From contig NZ_JAMXOF010000002.1 of assembly GCF_024055595.1 (NCBI RefSeq), positions 496,001 through 560,000 on the forward strand: a stretch of DNA of 64,000 nt. Reading direction: 5' to 3'. The DNA comes from Mucilaginibacter aurantiaciroseus. Lineage in GTDB: Bacteria; Bacteroidota; Bacteroidia; Sphingobacteriales; Sphingobacteriaceae. The translations under genes and the position numbers were made by a program. Shown piece by piece: positions 1 through 8,586 of the stretch. The notes under the pieces were generated by a model, which did not search any database, was not told the origin of the DNA, and saw only the letters and a program-made list of their open reading frames with translations. Position 1 is the first letter of the stretch. Each line of letters starts with the position of its first letter.

Positions 1-510
1 TACCAAGGCTTAGTGCCTGCAGTACTTTACGGTGGTGCAACACAAACCCACTTTGCAGTGTCCGCAGCTGATTTGAGAGCCCTAGTTTATACTCCGGTTG
101 TTCATTTCATCGACATTGAAGTTGCTGGTGTTAAATCACAAGCAATTATTAAAGATATGCAGTTCCATCCTTTAACTGAACAACTTATCCACATCGACTT
201 TTTATTGTTAGATCAAAACAAGCCGGTAACTATCGAGATCCCTGTAAAATTAACAGGTACTTCTCCGGGTGTTAAAGTGGGTGGTAAATTAGTTCAAAAA
301 CTAAGGAAACTGCGTGTTAAAGCATTGCCAAAAGATCACTTAGATAACATCGAAGTGAGCATCGAAGACCTTGAGGTTGGTAAATCAGTAAAAGTTAACG
401 AGATTAACTTGCCTAACCTTACTATCACTAATGCACAAGAAGATACAATTGTATCTGTAACCACTTCACGTGCTTTACGCCAGGCTGAACAAGAAGCAGG
501 TAAAAAATAA
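1..510 (+). CDS. rplY: 50S ribosomal protein L25/TL5/CTC family (5' end cut by window)
   Basis: 5S-rRNA-binding ribosomal protein of the large subunit, long CTC form with a C-terminal beta domain. The frame is open from base 1 and enters inside the N-terminal domain at the family motif GLVPAVLYGG, so the first in-frame GTG at 13 is internal and the real start lies upstream. 169 codons are visible; the C-terminal domain occupies roughly residues 90-165 and the protein ends in a charged EAGKK tail. It is followed by a strong hairpin terminator and then pth, an L25-pth order common in bacteria. Confidence 0.93.
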   Translation, partial: YQGLVPAVLYGGATQTHFAVSAADLRALVYTPVVHFIDIEVAGVKSQAIIKDMQFHPLTEQLIHIDFLLLDQNKPVTIEIPVKLTGTSPGVKVGGKLVQKLRKLRVKALPKDHLDNIEVSIEDLEVGKSVKVNEINLPNLTITNAQEDTIVSVTTSRALRQAEQEAGKK

Positions 511-551
511 TTTGTGGTGATAACACCGATTATTGTGTAATTACAACGATT

Positions 552-585
552 ACAGCGATAGGATATCCTATCGCTGTTTTTGTTT
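552..585 (+). terminator. Rho-independent terminator after rplY
   Basis: Perfect 13-bp inverted repeat (552-564 pairing with 565-577, central ATAT) followed by a T-rich run. It lies 42 bases after the rplY stop and before pth. Confidence 0.85.
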
Positions 586-715
586 AATCATATCGTTAAA
601 ACAATTACAGGGTTAAAATTAAGAGAGTAAACTATAAAAGCAACGGAGTTAAACCCATCGCAATTTTTGTATAATTGTGGTTGTAAAAGTTTCCCTTATT
701 AAGGGCAGAGGAAAT

Positions 716-1276
716 ATGAAGTATTTGATAGTAGGACTGGGAAATATTGGGCCTGAGTATGCGGATACAAGGCATAATATCGGTTTTATGGTGCTTAATG
801 AAATGGCGAAGCAGGAGGGGGCAAAATTTTACACCATGCGCCTGGCTGCATATACCGAAGTGTCTTTTAAAGGCCGCACCTTGTCGCTTATCAAACCAAC
901 CACCTATATGAACCTTAGTGGTAAGGCCCTAAACCATTGGATGAAGGAGTTGAAGATCCCGGTTGAGAATGTACTGGTTATTGTTGATGATATTGCACTG
1001 CCATTAGGCACGCTGCGTTTAAAACCTAAAGGCAGTGCTGCCGGGCATAATGGTTTAAAACACATCGAAGCTACATTGGGCAATAACGAATATGCGCGGC
1101 TGCGTTTTGGCGTGAGCGATAATTACCCTAAAGGCCGCCAGGTTGATTATGTGTTAAGCGGATTTGATGACGATGAAAAACCCGAGTTACCTGCCCTGAT
1201 AGACCGCTCGATAGAAATGATAAAGAGCTTTGCTACTATTGGCACTGAGTTGACCATGACTAAATTCAATAAATAA
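716..1276 (+). CDS. pth: peptidyl-tRNA hydrolase
   Basis: Cleaves peptidyl-tRNA released from stalled ribosomes, recycling tRNA in the cytosol. 186 aa, normal family length. Visible motifs are GLGNIG at residues 7-12 with Asn10, TRHNIGF with the catalytic His20, KPTTYMN, and the DDIALPLG/GHNG block. The frame is open upstream to a GTG-type start at 677, but the ATG at 716 is preceded by a purine-rich AGAGGA and begins exactly at the family N-terminus (MKYLIVGLGN), so I chose it. It sits downstream of rplY. Confidence 0.95.
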   Translation: MKYLIVGLGNIGPEYADTRHNIGFMVLNEMAKQEGAKFYTMRLAAYTEVSFKGRTLSLIKPTTYMNLSGKALNHWMKELKIPVENVLVIVDDIALPLGTLRLKPKGSAAGHNGLKHIEATLGNNEYARLRFGVSDNYPKGRQVDYVLSGFDDDEKPELPALIDRSIEMIKSFATIGTELTMTKFNK

Positions 1277-1279
1277 GTT

Positions 1280-1477
1280 GTGAATACTAAGTTGTTATTA
1301 ATAGGTATTGCTTTTGTAATAGTTGGGTTGCTAATGTATTTGGACGTTAGAAATAGAAGACCGGCTTCTGAAAAAACCAATTGGAATGGACAGCTATTAC
1401 CACAATTTATTGAATTTTGGATTTACGCAATTCTGAGTATAGTTGTTGGGCTGGTGTTTATTTTAAAATCATTTTAA
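1280..1477 (+). CDS. small two-helix membrane protein, function unknown
   Basis: 65 aa starting at GTG, three bases after the pth stop, so probably co-transcribed with pth. Two hydrophobic segments (about residues 4-21 and 46-63) flank a short basic/polar loop (RNRRP... NWNGQ), giving a helical hairpin in the inner membrane. I do not recognise the family. Close spacing and good hydrophobic patterning argue that it is real. Confidence 0.65.
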   Translation: MNTKLLLIGIAFVIVGLLMYLDVRNRRPASEKTNWNGQLLPQFIEFWIYAILSIVVGLVFILKSF

Positions 1478-1490
1478 CAATTTATATCCT

Positions 1491-1838
1491 ATGAAAGTTT
1501 ACGGCATCACCAATTGCAATACGGTAAAAAAAGCACTCGACTGGCTTAAGGCCAATAATGTAACTTACGAGTTTCACGATTTTAAAAAACTTGGTGTTAG
1601 CGCCGAAAAACTGAATGAGTGGGATAGCAAGGCTGGCTACGAAAAGTTTATGAACAAGCAGGGCCTTACCTACAAACAGCTTGACCCGGTTGTTAAAGAG
1701 GGCATCAAAACCAAAGACGATGCTTTGGCTTTACTACAACAAAAAACCAGCATGATCAAACGCCCGGTGATAGAGAATGGCGATTTCCTTTTTTTTGGTT
1801 TTGATGAAGCTGTGTATCAAAAAATATTGTTAGCGTAG
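1491..1838 (+). CDS. ArsC/Spx-family protein (YffB-like)
   Basis: 115-aa thioredoxin-fold protein of the arsenate reductase/Spx family. The N-terminus MKVYGITNC carries the single active-site-type Cys9 followed by NTVKKA, as in the YffB/Spx-like branch, and the C-terminal half has the family IKRPV segment. There is no CxxC. True arsenate reduction is not implied: most chromosomal relatives are glutathione-linked reductases or of unknown role. It follows the small membrane gene with a 13-base gap. Confidence 0.85.
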   Translation: MKVYGITNCNTVKKALDWLKANNVTYEFHDFKKLGVSAEKLNEWDSKAGYEKFMNKQGLTYKQLDPVVKEGIKTKDDALALLQQKTSMIKRPVIENGDFLFFGFDEAVYQKILLA

Positions 1839-1846
1839 TAACTTTT

Positions 1847-1867
1847 GCTAATTGCTTAACAATTAGC
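1847..1867 (+). terminator. possible weak hairpin terminator after the ArsC-like gene
   Basis: GCTAATTG and CAATTAGC form a perfect 8-bp stem with a 5-base loop just after the stop codon. The downstream tract is AT-rich but not a clean T-run. Confidence 0.4.
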
Positions 1868-1958
1868 GTAATTTAATTATTACAGTTAATAAATGTCATA
1901 GTAGCTAATTCAATTATTACTATACTTGTCCTTGTTTTTACCAAATCATTAAAAAATT

Positions 1959-3911
1959 ATGAAATTGAAACTAATTGCCGGGTTTACGTTGGCTTTTATG
2001 TCTGTTACGGGCATTAGCCAGGCACAGCAAGCCCCGGTGAGTAACTATAATTACCACGAAGCTTTTGCGCCGTTCTTTTACACCAAAAATGGTAACGAGT
2101 TCCGTGCGGCAGATGGCCAGCCCGGTGCAAAATACTGGCAAAATCGTGCCGACTACCAACTATCGGCCATCCTTAACGATCAAAACAATGAGGTTACAGG
2201 TGCCGAAGTATTAACCTATACCAATAACAGCCCACAAAAACTGGATTTCTTGTGGATGCAGTTAGATCAAAACTTATTCAAACAAGATTCTCGCGGTACA
2301 GCTATTATCCCGCCAAGCGGAAGCCGTAACGGTGGCCGTGGTAATCTGGCTAACGTAGGTTATAATATTAAATCTGTTAAGATAGGCGATACACCGGTTA
2401 AGTTTTTAATAAACGATACCCGTATGCAGGTGTTTTTACCAACTGGGGTTAACCCAAACGGCGGCCAGGTAAAACTGAATATTGAGTATTCATTTGTAGT
2501 GCCTGAGTATGGTTCTGACCGTACCGGGATCCAAAACACAAAAAATGGTAAGATCTACACTGTTGCACAATGGTACCCGCGTATGTATGTATATGACGAT
2601 ATCATGGGTTGGAACACCTTGCCTTACACGGGCCCTGCCGAGTTTTATTTGGAGTATGGCGATTTCGACCTGAGCATTACTGCTCCTGCAAATCATATTG
2701 TAGTTGCATCAGGTGAATTACAAAACCCGCAGGATGTTTACACGCCTGAGCAATTGAAGCGTTGGGCATTAGCTGAGAAAAGCGAGGAAACGGTGGTTAT
2801 CCGTTCTGCAAGTGAAGTTACCGATGCGGCATCTCGCCCGGCGGGTAAAAAACAATTAACCTGGAAATTCAAGGTCAAGAATGCCCGTGATGCATCATGG
2901 GGTTCATCAGCAGCCTTTATTATTGATGCTGCCAAAATGGACTTGCCAAGCGGTAAAAAATCGACAGCAATATCTGCCTACCCGGTTGAAAGCGGTGGTA
3001 AAGATGCATGGGGCCGCTCTACTGAGTATGTGAAAAAATCTATTGAGTATAACTCACAAAAATGGTTCGAATACCCTTATCCTGCTGCTACGGCTGTTGC
3101 CGGTGTAGTTGGTGGTATGGAGTACCCGGGTATTGTTTTCTGTAGTTGGAAAGCTAAAAAGGGTTCACTCTGGGGTGTTAATGATCACGAATTTGGCCAT
3201 ACGTGGTTCCCCATGATCGTTGGTTCTAACGAACGTTTATATGGCTGGATGGACGAAGGTTTTAATACTTTCATCAACACTTTAAGCACTGCCGATTTTA
3301 ACAAAGGCGAGTACGCCGGTAAAAAACAGGACATGCAAAAAGTTGGTGCTTACTTAACCAGTTCGCAAATGGAGCCGGTAATGAGCTACCCTGAAAACTT
3401 AAGGGAAGAAAATACCGGCTGGATGTTATACTTTAAACCGGGCATAGGTTTAACCTTACTGCGCGAGCAGATCTTAGGCCCTGAGCGTTTCGACTTCGCT
3501 TTCCGTGCCTATATAGCACGCTGGGCATTTAAACACCCCACGCCTGATGATTTCTTCCGTACGATGGAGAACGCAAGCGGCGAAACCCTGCAATGGTTCT
3601 GGAGAGGCTGGTATGTAAACAACTGGCGCCTGGATGTTGGCGTTAGAGATGTTAAATATGTAAGTGGTGATGCGTCAAAAGGGGCATTGATCACTTTAGA
3701 TAACCTTGATAAACTGGTTATGCCGGCTACGCTGGAAATTAAGACCGTTAGTGGTAAAGTTGACCGTATTAAACTGCCTGTTGAAATTTGGGAACGCAAC
3801 AGTACATTTATTGTTAGATACCCGTCTACAGAAGAAATACAATCTGTTACCTATGACCCGGACAAAGTATTGCCGGACTATAATTCGGACAATAATGTTT
3901 GGAAAAAGTAA
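1959..3911 (+). CDS. secreted M1-family (gluzincin) metallopeptidase
   Basis: 650-aa zinc aminopeptidase-type protein. Residues 1-22 form a signal peptide (hydrophobic core, cleavage near SQAQ). The M1 catalytic core is clear: exopeptidase motif GGMEYPG at 385-391 (variant of GxMEN), zinc motif HEFGH at 410-414, and third zinc ligand Glu433 in WMDEGFNTF, the expected spacing. It likely trims peptides in the periplasm or at the cell surface. It is monocistronic: a long leader lies upstream and a terminator downstream. The substrate cannot be read from sequence. Confidence 0.92.
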   Translation: MKLKLIAGFTLAFMSVTGISQAQQAPVSNYNYHEAFAPFFYTKNGNEFRAADGQPGAKYWQNRADYQLSAILNDQNNEVTGAEVLTYTNNSPQKLDFLWMQLDQNLFKQDSRGTAIIPPSGSRNGGRGNLANVGYNIKSVKIGDTPVKFLINDTRMQVFLPTGVNPNGGQVKLNIEYSFVVPEYGSDRTGIQNTKNGKIYTVAQWYPRMYVYDDIMGWNTLPYTGPAEFYLEYGDFDLSITAPANHIVVASGELQNPQDVYTPEQLKRWALAEKSEETVVIRSASEVTDAASRPAGKKQLTWKFKVKNARDASWGSSAAFIIDAAKMDLPSGKKSTAISAYPVESGGKDAWGRSTEYVKKSIEYNSQKWFEYPYPAATAVAGVVGGMEYPGIVFCSWKAKKGSLWGVNDHEFGHTWFPMIVGSNERLYGWMDEGFNTFINTLSTADFNKGEYAGKKQDMQKVGAYLTSSQMEPVMSYPENLREENTGWMLYFKPGIGLTLLREQILGPERFDFAFRAYIARWAFKHPTPDDFFRTMENASGETLQWFWRGWYVNNWRLDVGVRDVKYVSGDASKGALITLDNLDKLVMPATLEIKTVSGKVDRIKLPVEIWERNSTFIVRYPSTEEIQSVTYDPDKVLPDYNSDNNVWKK

Positions 3912-3920
3912 CAATAATAA

Positions 3921-3946
3921 AAAACTCGGTTTAGGCCGGGTTTTTT
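3921..3946 (+). terminator. Rho-independent terminator after the M1 peptidase
   Basis: Nine-base stem (3921-3929 with 3936-3944, loop of 6) ending in TTTTTT, 10 bases after the stop. Confidence 0.85.
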
Positions 3947-4018
3947 GTTGATTTGAAGTATTATAATTGAAACCTTTGCCCGGCAAAACAGGTTTAACTG
4001 TTAGCTAATCCATCTGCC

Positions 4019-4699
4019 ATGAAAAAACTATTTCCCCTCATCATTTTATTAATTACCACAGCAACATTTGCTAACGCCCAAACCATATTTAAAGGTACTG
4101 TATACGAGCATGGCACCAATAAACGCCTGCCAGATGTTTTTATAAAGGACATCACCAATAAACAGGTAAGCATTACAGATAAGAACGGGAACTTTGGCAT
4201 CCGGGCCGCGGCAGGGCAAACGCTTATATTTAATTCGCCGGGATATATATCAGATACCTTGTACCTGGTTGATATGTCGCCTAAAAAGATAGAGCTTACC
4301 ACATCAATGATATCATTAAGGGGAGTAAACATTACAGCTACCCGTATCGCATTTAACCCAAGGGAAGAATATCCCGAAGTTTACGAGAAAAGTAAGGTGT
4401 ACGCTTTTTCGCCATCAACCTGGTTTAGCGACGAAGGTAAAAAGGCCCGCAGGTTAAAGCACTACTTTCAGCGCGAAGCCGAAGAGCGTAATATTGATGC
4501 AGCCTTTAGCCCGGCGTACGTAACCAGCCTGGTGCCTTTACGGGGTAACGATCTGGAGAACTTCATGACTATGTTTAGGCCAAGCTATGCATTCCTTCGC
4601 AGTAATAACAGCGAATCTATGGTGGCTTATATCAACGATAGCTATAAAAAATTTATGGTTTTACCGGCAGATAAGAGAGCGCCGCAATCGCTTAAATAA
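4019..4699 (+). CDS. secreted carboxypeptidase-regulatory-like domain protein
   Basis: 226 aa. Residues 1-20 are a signal peptide ending at ANAQ, typical of Bacteroidota. Residues about 22-100 match the beta-sandwich CarboxypepD_reg-like domain that begins many TonB-dependent receptors (GTVYEHGTNKRLPDVFI, TDKNGNF, spacing to a final beta strand). The rest is an uncharacterised C-terminal region with many Arg/Tyr residues. There is no barrel domain, so this is a stand-alone envelope protein and not a truncated receptor. Function unknown. Confidence 0.8.
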   Translation: MKKLFPLIILLITTATFANAQTIFKGTVYEHGTNKRLPDVFIKDITNKQVSITDKNGNFGIRAAAGQTLIFNSPGYISDTLYLVDMSPKKIELTTSMISLRGVNITATRIAFNPREEYPEVYEKSKVYAFSPSTWFSDEGKKARRLKHYFQREAEERNIDAAFSPAYVTSLVPLRGNDLENFMTMFRPSYAFLRSNNSESMVAYINDSYKKFMVLPADKRAPQSLK

Positions 4700-4761
4700 T
4701 AAGGGTTAAATCGGCATAAAAAAATATAAAATATTGTATTTCAAAATTAAAAGTAATTTCC

Positions 4762-4769
4762 TACCTTTG
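4762..4769 (+). promoter_or_regulatory. rpsU promoter, Bacteroidota -7 element
   Basis: TACCTTTG is an exact match to the Bacteroidota TAnnTTTG box, 28 bases before the rpsU start. I see no convincing -33 TTTG at the usual distance. Confidence 0.6.
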
Positions 4770-4778
4770 ACGTCCCTG

Positions 4779-4787
4779 AAAGGAGGT
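4779..4787 (+). promoter_or_regulatory. extended Shine-Dalgarno sequence of rpsU
   Basis: AAAGGAGGT is a nine-base perfect complement to the 16S 3' end, 10 bases before ATG. Neighbouring genes in this window almost all lack SD sequences. In Bacteroidota the anti-SD is known to be masked by S21 and neighbouring proteins, and strong SD elements on rpsU are associated with autoregulation. Confidence 0.8.
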
Positions 4788-4797
4788 ATTTGGAATT

Positions 4798-4992
4798 ATG
4801 ATCATTATTAACGTAAAAGACGGCGAATCATTAGACAAAGCATTAAAACGCTTTAAAAAGAAATTTGAAAAAACGGGTGTTTTAAGAGAACTGCGCAGTC
4901 GCCAGGCTTTCGAGAAAAAATCAATTACCCGCAGGCATGAAATTAAACATGCTATTTACAAGCAAAATATGAATTTAGAAACTACTGTTTAA
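4798..4992 (+). CDS. rpsU: 30S ribosomal protein S21
   Basis: 64-aa basic helical protein of the small-subunit platform next to the 16S 3' end. Family start MIIINVKDGESLDKALKRFKKK and the basic EKKSITRRHEIKHA segment are clear. It has its own TAnnTTTG promoter and an unusually strong SD. It leads the rpsU-xerC-hpf group, a gene order common in Bacteroidota. The C-terminus is slightly extended relative to short enterobacterial forms, as usual for the phylum. Confidence 0.95.
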   Translation: MIIINVKDGESLDKALKRFKKKFEKTGVLRELRSRQAFEKKSITRRHEIKHAIYKQNMNLETTV

Positions 4993-5080
4993 TTCTTCTT
5001 CGAAAAGAATTTACAGATTTTCTTGTCACTATAAAAAAACTATTTGTACATTCAATTTATTGGGTGTTCAAATAGTTTTT

Positions 5081-5998
5081 ATGTTTTCAGATAAGTTTAT
5101 ACAGTACGTCAGTTTTGAGAAGAGGTACTCGCCCCATACTGTATTAGCTTACAAAAGCGACCTGGAGCAGTTCGTGCTTTTTTTGAACCCGCCCAACGCC
5201 ATACCACAGGTTACCCACCCATCAGAAATTACCCATCACGACATCCGCAACTGGATGGTTGCCCTAATGGATAATAAACTATTAGCCCGCTCTGTTAACC
5301 GTAAAATTGCCACGCTGCGCAAATACTTTAAATTTTTATTGCAAGAGGGAGAGGTTACCATTAACCCAACATCGCGCATTACTGCGCCCAAAGTACCCAA
5401 GAACCTGCCAACCGTTGTTGACGGCGATAAACTTACCCGCATGTTGGATGGCAGGATGGACGCAACGGGCGACGATCCTATTTTTTCAAACGACTTTTCC
5501 GGCCTGCGCGATAAACTAATTATTGAAATGCTTTTTGGCACCGGCATGCGCCTGGCCGAAATTACGGGCATAAAAGATGAAGATATAAATTGGTACGAAA
5601 GCACTGTTAAAGTTTTAGGTAAACGCAACAAACAGAGGATAATACCCTTAAATAACGAACTTATACAACTGTTAAAGCGTTATGCAGAGGCGAAAAAAAG
5701 TGAAAATTTTAATAACAATTCCTTAATGTTACTCGTTACAAATAAAGGAGCAAGCGCATATTCAAAGCTTATATATTTAATAGTGCAAAAGTACTTGTCG
5801 CATATATCAACTCAGGATAAACGCAGCCCCCACGTGTTAAGGCATACGTTTGCGACCAGCTTGTTAAATAATGGTGCCGATTTAAACGCGATAAAGGAGT
5901 TATTGGGCCATGCTAACCTTAGCGCAACGCAAATTTATACGCACAATTCAGTAGAACGACTTAAATCTATTTATAAACAAGCCCATCCAAAGGCATAA
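5081..5998 (+). CDS. xerC: site-specific tyrosine recombinase XerC
   Basis: 305-aa tyrosine recombinase that resolves chromosome dimers with a XerD partner. The N-terminal SAM-like DNA-binding domain (about 1-100) precedes the catalytic domain. All catalytic residues are present: Arg157 (GTGMRLAEI), Lys181 (LGKRNK), His251 and Arg254 (HVLRH), His277 (LLGHANL) and the nucleophile Tyr286 (IYTH). The frame opens earlier at a TTG (5060), but ATG 5081 starts the normal N-terminus. It sits between rpsU and hpf with no mobile-element context, so this is the housekeeping enzyme and not a phage integrase. Confidence 0.93.
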   Translation: MFSDKFIQYVSFEKRYSPHTVLAYKSDLEQFVLFLNPPNAIPQVTHPSEITHHDIRNWMVALMDNKLLARSVNRKIATLRKYFKFLLQEGEVTINPTSRITAPKVPKNLPTVVDGDKLTRMLDGRMDATGDDPIFSNDFSGLRDKLIIEMLFGTGMRLAEITGIKDEDINWYESTVKVLGKRNKQRIIPLNNELIQLLKRYAEAKKSENFNNNSLMLLVTNKGASAYSKLIYLIVQKYLSHISTQDKRSPHVLRHTFATSLLNNGADLNAIKELLGHANLSATQIYTHNSVERLKSIYKQAHPKA

Positions 5999-6000
5999 AA

Positions 6001-6006
6001 AGGAGG
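6001..6006 (+). promoter_or_regulatory. strong Shine-Dalgarno sequence of hpf
   Basis: AGGAGG, extended upstream by AAA, ends four bases before the hpf ATG. Besides the rpsU site it is the only clear consensus SD I found just ahead of a start codon in the window. Confidence 0.75.
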
Positions 6007-6010
6007 AAAA

Positions 6011-6358
6011 ATGAAAATTACCGTGCAATCTATTCACTTTAGTGCAGACCAGAAATTGTTGGATTTTATTCAGAAGAAGGTAGATAAGCTGGAAACCTTT
6101 TTTGATCACATCATAAGTGGTGAAGTATATTTAAAATTAGAGAATGTAGATGATGAGGCAAACAAGATAAGCGAGATTAAAATTTTGCTGCCGGGAAACC
6201 AAATTTTTGCAAAAGAAAAGTGCAAAACGTTTGAAGAGGCTACCGATTTGGTGGTTGAGAGCCTTCGCAAACAGATAGAAAAGCATAAAACAAAAAAATC
6301 TATAGCTGCCGAAGCTGCTAAAAAAGCAGCTCTTATTACGGAAGAGGATGATTTTTAA
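6011..6358 (+). CDS. hpf: ribosome hibernation-promoting factor, short form (HPF/RaiA family)
   Basis: 115-aa S30AE-domain protein that binds the decoding region of idle ribosomes during slow growth. The N-terminus (KITVQSIHFSADQKLLDFI) and the central KLENVDDEANKISEIKI beta strands match the family. The Lys-rich C-terminal helix ends in an acidic EEDDF. It lacks the long-form dimerisation domain. It lies 12 bases after xerC, has a consensus SD, and is closed by a strong terminator. Confidence 0.92.
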   Translation: MKITVQSIHFSADQKLLDFIQKKVDKLETFFDHIISGEVYLKLENVDDEANKISEIKILLPGNQIFAKEKCKTFEEATDLVVESLRKQIEKHKTKKSIAAEAAKKAALITEEDDF

Positions 6359-6387
6359 GCATATATGAGCGCTGATTTGTAGCGCAG

Positions 6388-6419
6388 ATCGGCAGGTTTA
6401 AAGCCTGCCGATTTTTTTT
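6388..6419 (+). terminator. Rho-independent terminator after hpf
   Basis: Perfect nine-base stem ATCGGCAGG/CCTGCCGAT with a 7-base loop followed by a run of seven T. Confidence 0.92.
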
Positions 6420-6428
6420 GCAAAAATA

Positions 6429-6459
6429 TTTTGTACAGCTCTATTTTTTTGTAGATTTG
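6429..6459 (+). promoter_or_regulatory. promoter of the tRNA-tuf operon
   Basis: TTTTG at 6429-6433 (-33 type) and TAGATTTG at 6452-6459 (TAnnTTTG -7 type) are separated by 18 bases. It lies right after the hpf terminator and about 140 bases before the first tRNA. Confidence 0.75.
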
Positions 6460-6600
6460 CAATCCCTTTCAGAGAGGCCTTAACCGCCACTATGATTATT
6501 GAAAGGGTGGTTCTTTAAATAGAAAAAAATAGTGCAATATTAATTGCAGTCAAATATCCAAAAAGCCCGAAACGGTAAATAGGTAATGGCAACAATTTAA

Positions 6601-6673
6601 GCCTCCTTAGCTCAGCTGGTAGAGCGACTGACTTGTAATCAGTAGGTCATTGGTTCGATCCCGATAGGAGGCT
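6601..6673 (+). tRNA. tRNA-Thr (anticodon TGT)
   Basis: Cloverleaf read directly: acceptor GCCTCCT/AGGAGGC, anticodon stem ACTGA/TCAGT with loop CTTGTAA giving TGT, and T-arm GGTTCGATCCC. CCA is not encoded. First of four tRNAs ahead of tuf. Confidence 0.97.
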
Positions 6674-6737
6674 CTGTTTATTTCGGAAATGGTATGCTTA
6701 GCTTCCAATTAGGCATAACAGATCCGAAATCAACAAT

Positions 6738-6818
6738 GGGGGGATACCAGAGCGGTCAAATGGGGCGGACTGTAAATCCGCTGCTTCGGCTACGAAGGTT
6801 CGAATCCTTCTCCCCCCA
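6738..6818 (+). tRNA. tRNA-Tyr (anticodon GTA)
   Basis: Acceptor GGGGGGA/TCCCCCC, anticodon stem GCGGA/TCCGC with loop CTGTAAA, and a long class II variable arm (TGCTTCGGCTA). CCA is not encoded. Confidence 0.97.
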
Positions 6819-6826
6819 CATTTTTG

Positions 6827-6940
6827 AGTTAGCAGTTTATAATTGGCAGTTGGCAATAAGCCTCTTGAAAACGATAAGCTGCTAACTTGATTATAAAGGT
6901 TTTCGGGAAACGCAATATCGGCCAGGCATAATGCCAACTG
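6827..6940 (+). repeat. word-built intergenic inverted repeat (tRNA-Tyr/tRNA-Gly gap)
   Basis: The gap holds two nested pairs of perfect complementary words: AGTTAGCAG (6827-6835) with CTGCTAACT (6879-6887), and CAGTTGGCA (6847-6855) with TGCCAACTG (6932-6940). The sequence between them is made of near-copies of the same words. It would be transcribed between two tRNAs. No protein-coding signal. Confidence 0.7.
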
Positions 6941-6964
6941 AAAAATGCCAACCGAAATTAATAA

Positions 6965-7037
6965 GCGGAAGTAGCTCAGTTGGTAGAGCGATAGCCTTCC
7001 AAGCTATAGGTCGAGAGTTCGAACCTCTTCTTCCGCT
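6965..7037 (+). tRNA. tRNA-Gly (anticodon TCC)
   Basis: Acceptor GCGGAAG/CTTCCGC, anticodon stem ATAGC/GCTAT with loop CTTCCAA giving TCC, and T-arm AGTTCGAACCT. CCA is not encoded. Confidence 0.97.
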
Positions 7038-7055
7038 CTAAATGAACTAATACAA

Positions 7056-7127
<72 letters not shown>

Positions 7128-7186
7128 CATAATTTTAACAGATTATAATTTTTAAGAATAAATTAACCTACAAACAAATATAAATC

Positions 7187-8374
7187 ATGGCAAAAGAAAA
7201 ATTTGACCGCAGCAAACCGCACTTAAACATCGGTACAATCGGTCACGTTGACCACGGCAAAACAACTTTAACTGCAGCTATAACTAAAGTGTTATCTGAC
7301 GCAGGTTTATCAGAAGCTCGTTCATTTGAGTCAATTGACTCGGCTCCTGAAGAAAAAGAACGTGGTATAACTATCAACACAGCGCACGTTGAGTACTCAA
7401 CTGCAAACCGTCACTACGCTCACGTTGACTGTCCAGGTCACGCGGATTATGTGAAAAACATGGTTACTGGTGCGGCTCAGATGGACGGTGCAATTATCGT
7501 TGTTGCTGCTACAGATGGTCCTATGCCTCAAACTCGCGAGCACATCCTTTTGGCTCGTCAGGTAGGTGTGCCTTCATTGGTTGTATTCATGAATAAAGTG
7601 GATATGGTTGATGATCCAGAATTATTAGAATTAGTTGAAATGGAAATTCGTGAATTATTATCATTCTACGATTTCCCTGGCGATGATATCCCTGTTATCC
7701 AAGGTTCAGCATTAGGCGGTCTTAACGGCGATGTTAAATGGGTAGGTAAAATTATGGAGTTGATGGATGCTGTAGATAGCTACATTCCAATCCCTCCACG
7801 TTTAACTGAGCTTCCTTTCTTGATGCCTGTTGAGGACGTATTCTCGATCACTGGTCGTGGTACTGTTGCAACTGGTCGTATCGAGCGTGGTATCATCAAC
7901 TCTGGTGAGCAGGTTGACATATTAGGTATGGGTGCTGAGAACTTAAAATCAACCGTAACTGGTGTTGAGATGTTCCGCAAGATCCTTGATCGTGGCGAAG
8001 CTGGCGACAACGTAGGTTTATTATTACGTGGTATTGAAAAAACCGATATCCGTCGTGGTATGGTTATTTGCAAACCAGGTTCTGTTAACCCACATACAGA
8101 TTTTAAAGCAGAGGTTTACGTATTATCAAAAGCAGAAGGTGGCCGTCACACTCCATTCTTCAACAAATACCGTCCTCAATTCTATTTCCGTACAACTGAC
8201 GTAACCGGTGAAATTTCATTGGCAGAAGGTGTAGAAATGGTTATGCCAGGTGATAACGTTACTATCACTGTAAAGCTAATCAACGCTATCGCTATGGAAA
8301 AAGGTCTACGTTTCGCTATCCGTGAGGGTGGTAGAACAGTAGGTGCTGGTCAGGTAACTGAAATATTAGCATAA
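7187..8374 (+). CDS. tuf: translation elongation factor Tu
   Basis: 395-aa GTPase delivering aminoacyl-tRNA to the ribosome. G1 motif GHVDHGKT at residues 19-26, the RGITI switch I segment, G3 DCPGHADY, and G4 NKVD are all intact. Domains II and III follow, ending in the family motif [15 protein letters not shown]. It is preceded by four tRNA genes, the same thr-tyr-gly-thr-tuf order known from E. coli tufB. No SD is visible before the ATG. A hairpin follows the stop. Confidence 0.98.
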   Translation: MAKEKFDRSKPHLNIGTIGHVDHGKTTLTAAITKVLSDAGLSEARSFESIDSAPEEKERGITINTAHVEYSTANRHYAHVDCPGHADYVKNMVTGAAQMDGAIIVVAATDGPMPQTREHILLARQVGVPSLVVFMNKVDMVDDPELLELVEMEIRELLSFYDFPGDDIPVIQGSALGGLNGDVKWVGKIMELMDAVDSYIPIPPRLTELPFLMPVEDVFSITGRGTVATGRIERGIINSGEQVDILGMGAENLKSTVTGVEMFRKILDRGEAGDNVGLLLRGIEKTDIRRGMVICKPGSVNPHTDFKAEVYVLSKAEGGRHTPFFNKYRPQFYFRTTDVTGEISLAEGVEMVMPGDNVTITVKLINAIAMEKGLRFAIREGGRTVGAGQVTEILA

Positions 8375-8417
8375 TTACAATCTGCCTTTAGGCAGAGCAA
8401 ACGGTTAATTTTTGTGT

Positions 8418-8447
8418 AAAGTACCGGGACTTTTGTCTCGGTACTTT
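8418..8447 (+). terminator. hairpin terminator after tuf
   Basis: AAAGTACCGGGAC pairs with GTCTCGGTACTTT (one G-T pair) around a TTTT loop. The 13-bp stem is very stable, but the run after it is TTTATT-like and not a long T-tract, so partial read-through into tRNA-Trp/secE is possible. Confidence 0.75.
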
Positions 8448-8498
8448 ATTCACAATAAGTAAACACAATAAATTTCTCCATTTTTGGAGATAGTATAC

Positions 8499-8569
8499 AC
8501 GGGAATAGTTCAACGGTAGAATAGAGGTCTCCAAAACCTTTGATCAGGGTTCGAATCCTTGTTCCCGTG
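8499..8569 (+). tRNA. tRNA-Trp (anticodon CCA)
   Basis: Acceptor ACGGGAA/TTCCCGT with discriminator G, anticodon stem GAGGT/ACCTT with loop CTCCAAA giving CCA, and T-arm GGGTTCGAATCC. It sits 17 bases ahead of secE, a common position for the Trp tRNA. Confidence 0.96.
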
Positions 8570-8586
8570 CATAAGCAATTAATAAA

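Noticed and set aside
5081-5998. Integrase marking a mobile island
   Set aside because: XerC sits in the conserved rpsU-xerC-hpf order, no attachment repeats are seen at the adjacent tRNAs.
6694-6937. Short ORFs over the tRNA-Tyr region
   Set aside because: They read through the tRNA-Tyr gene and spacer repeat; not protein coding.
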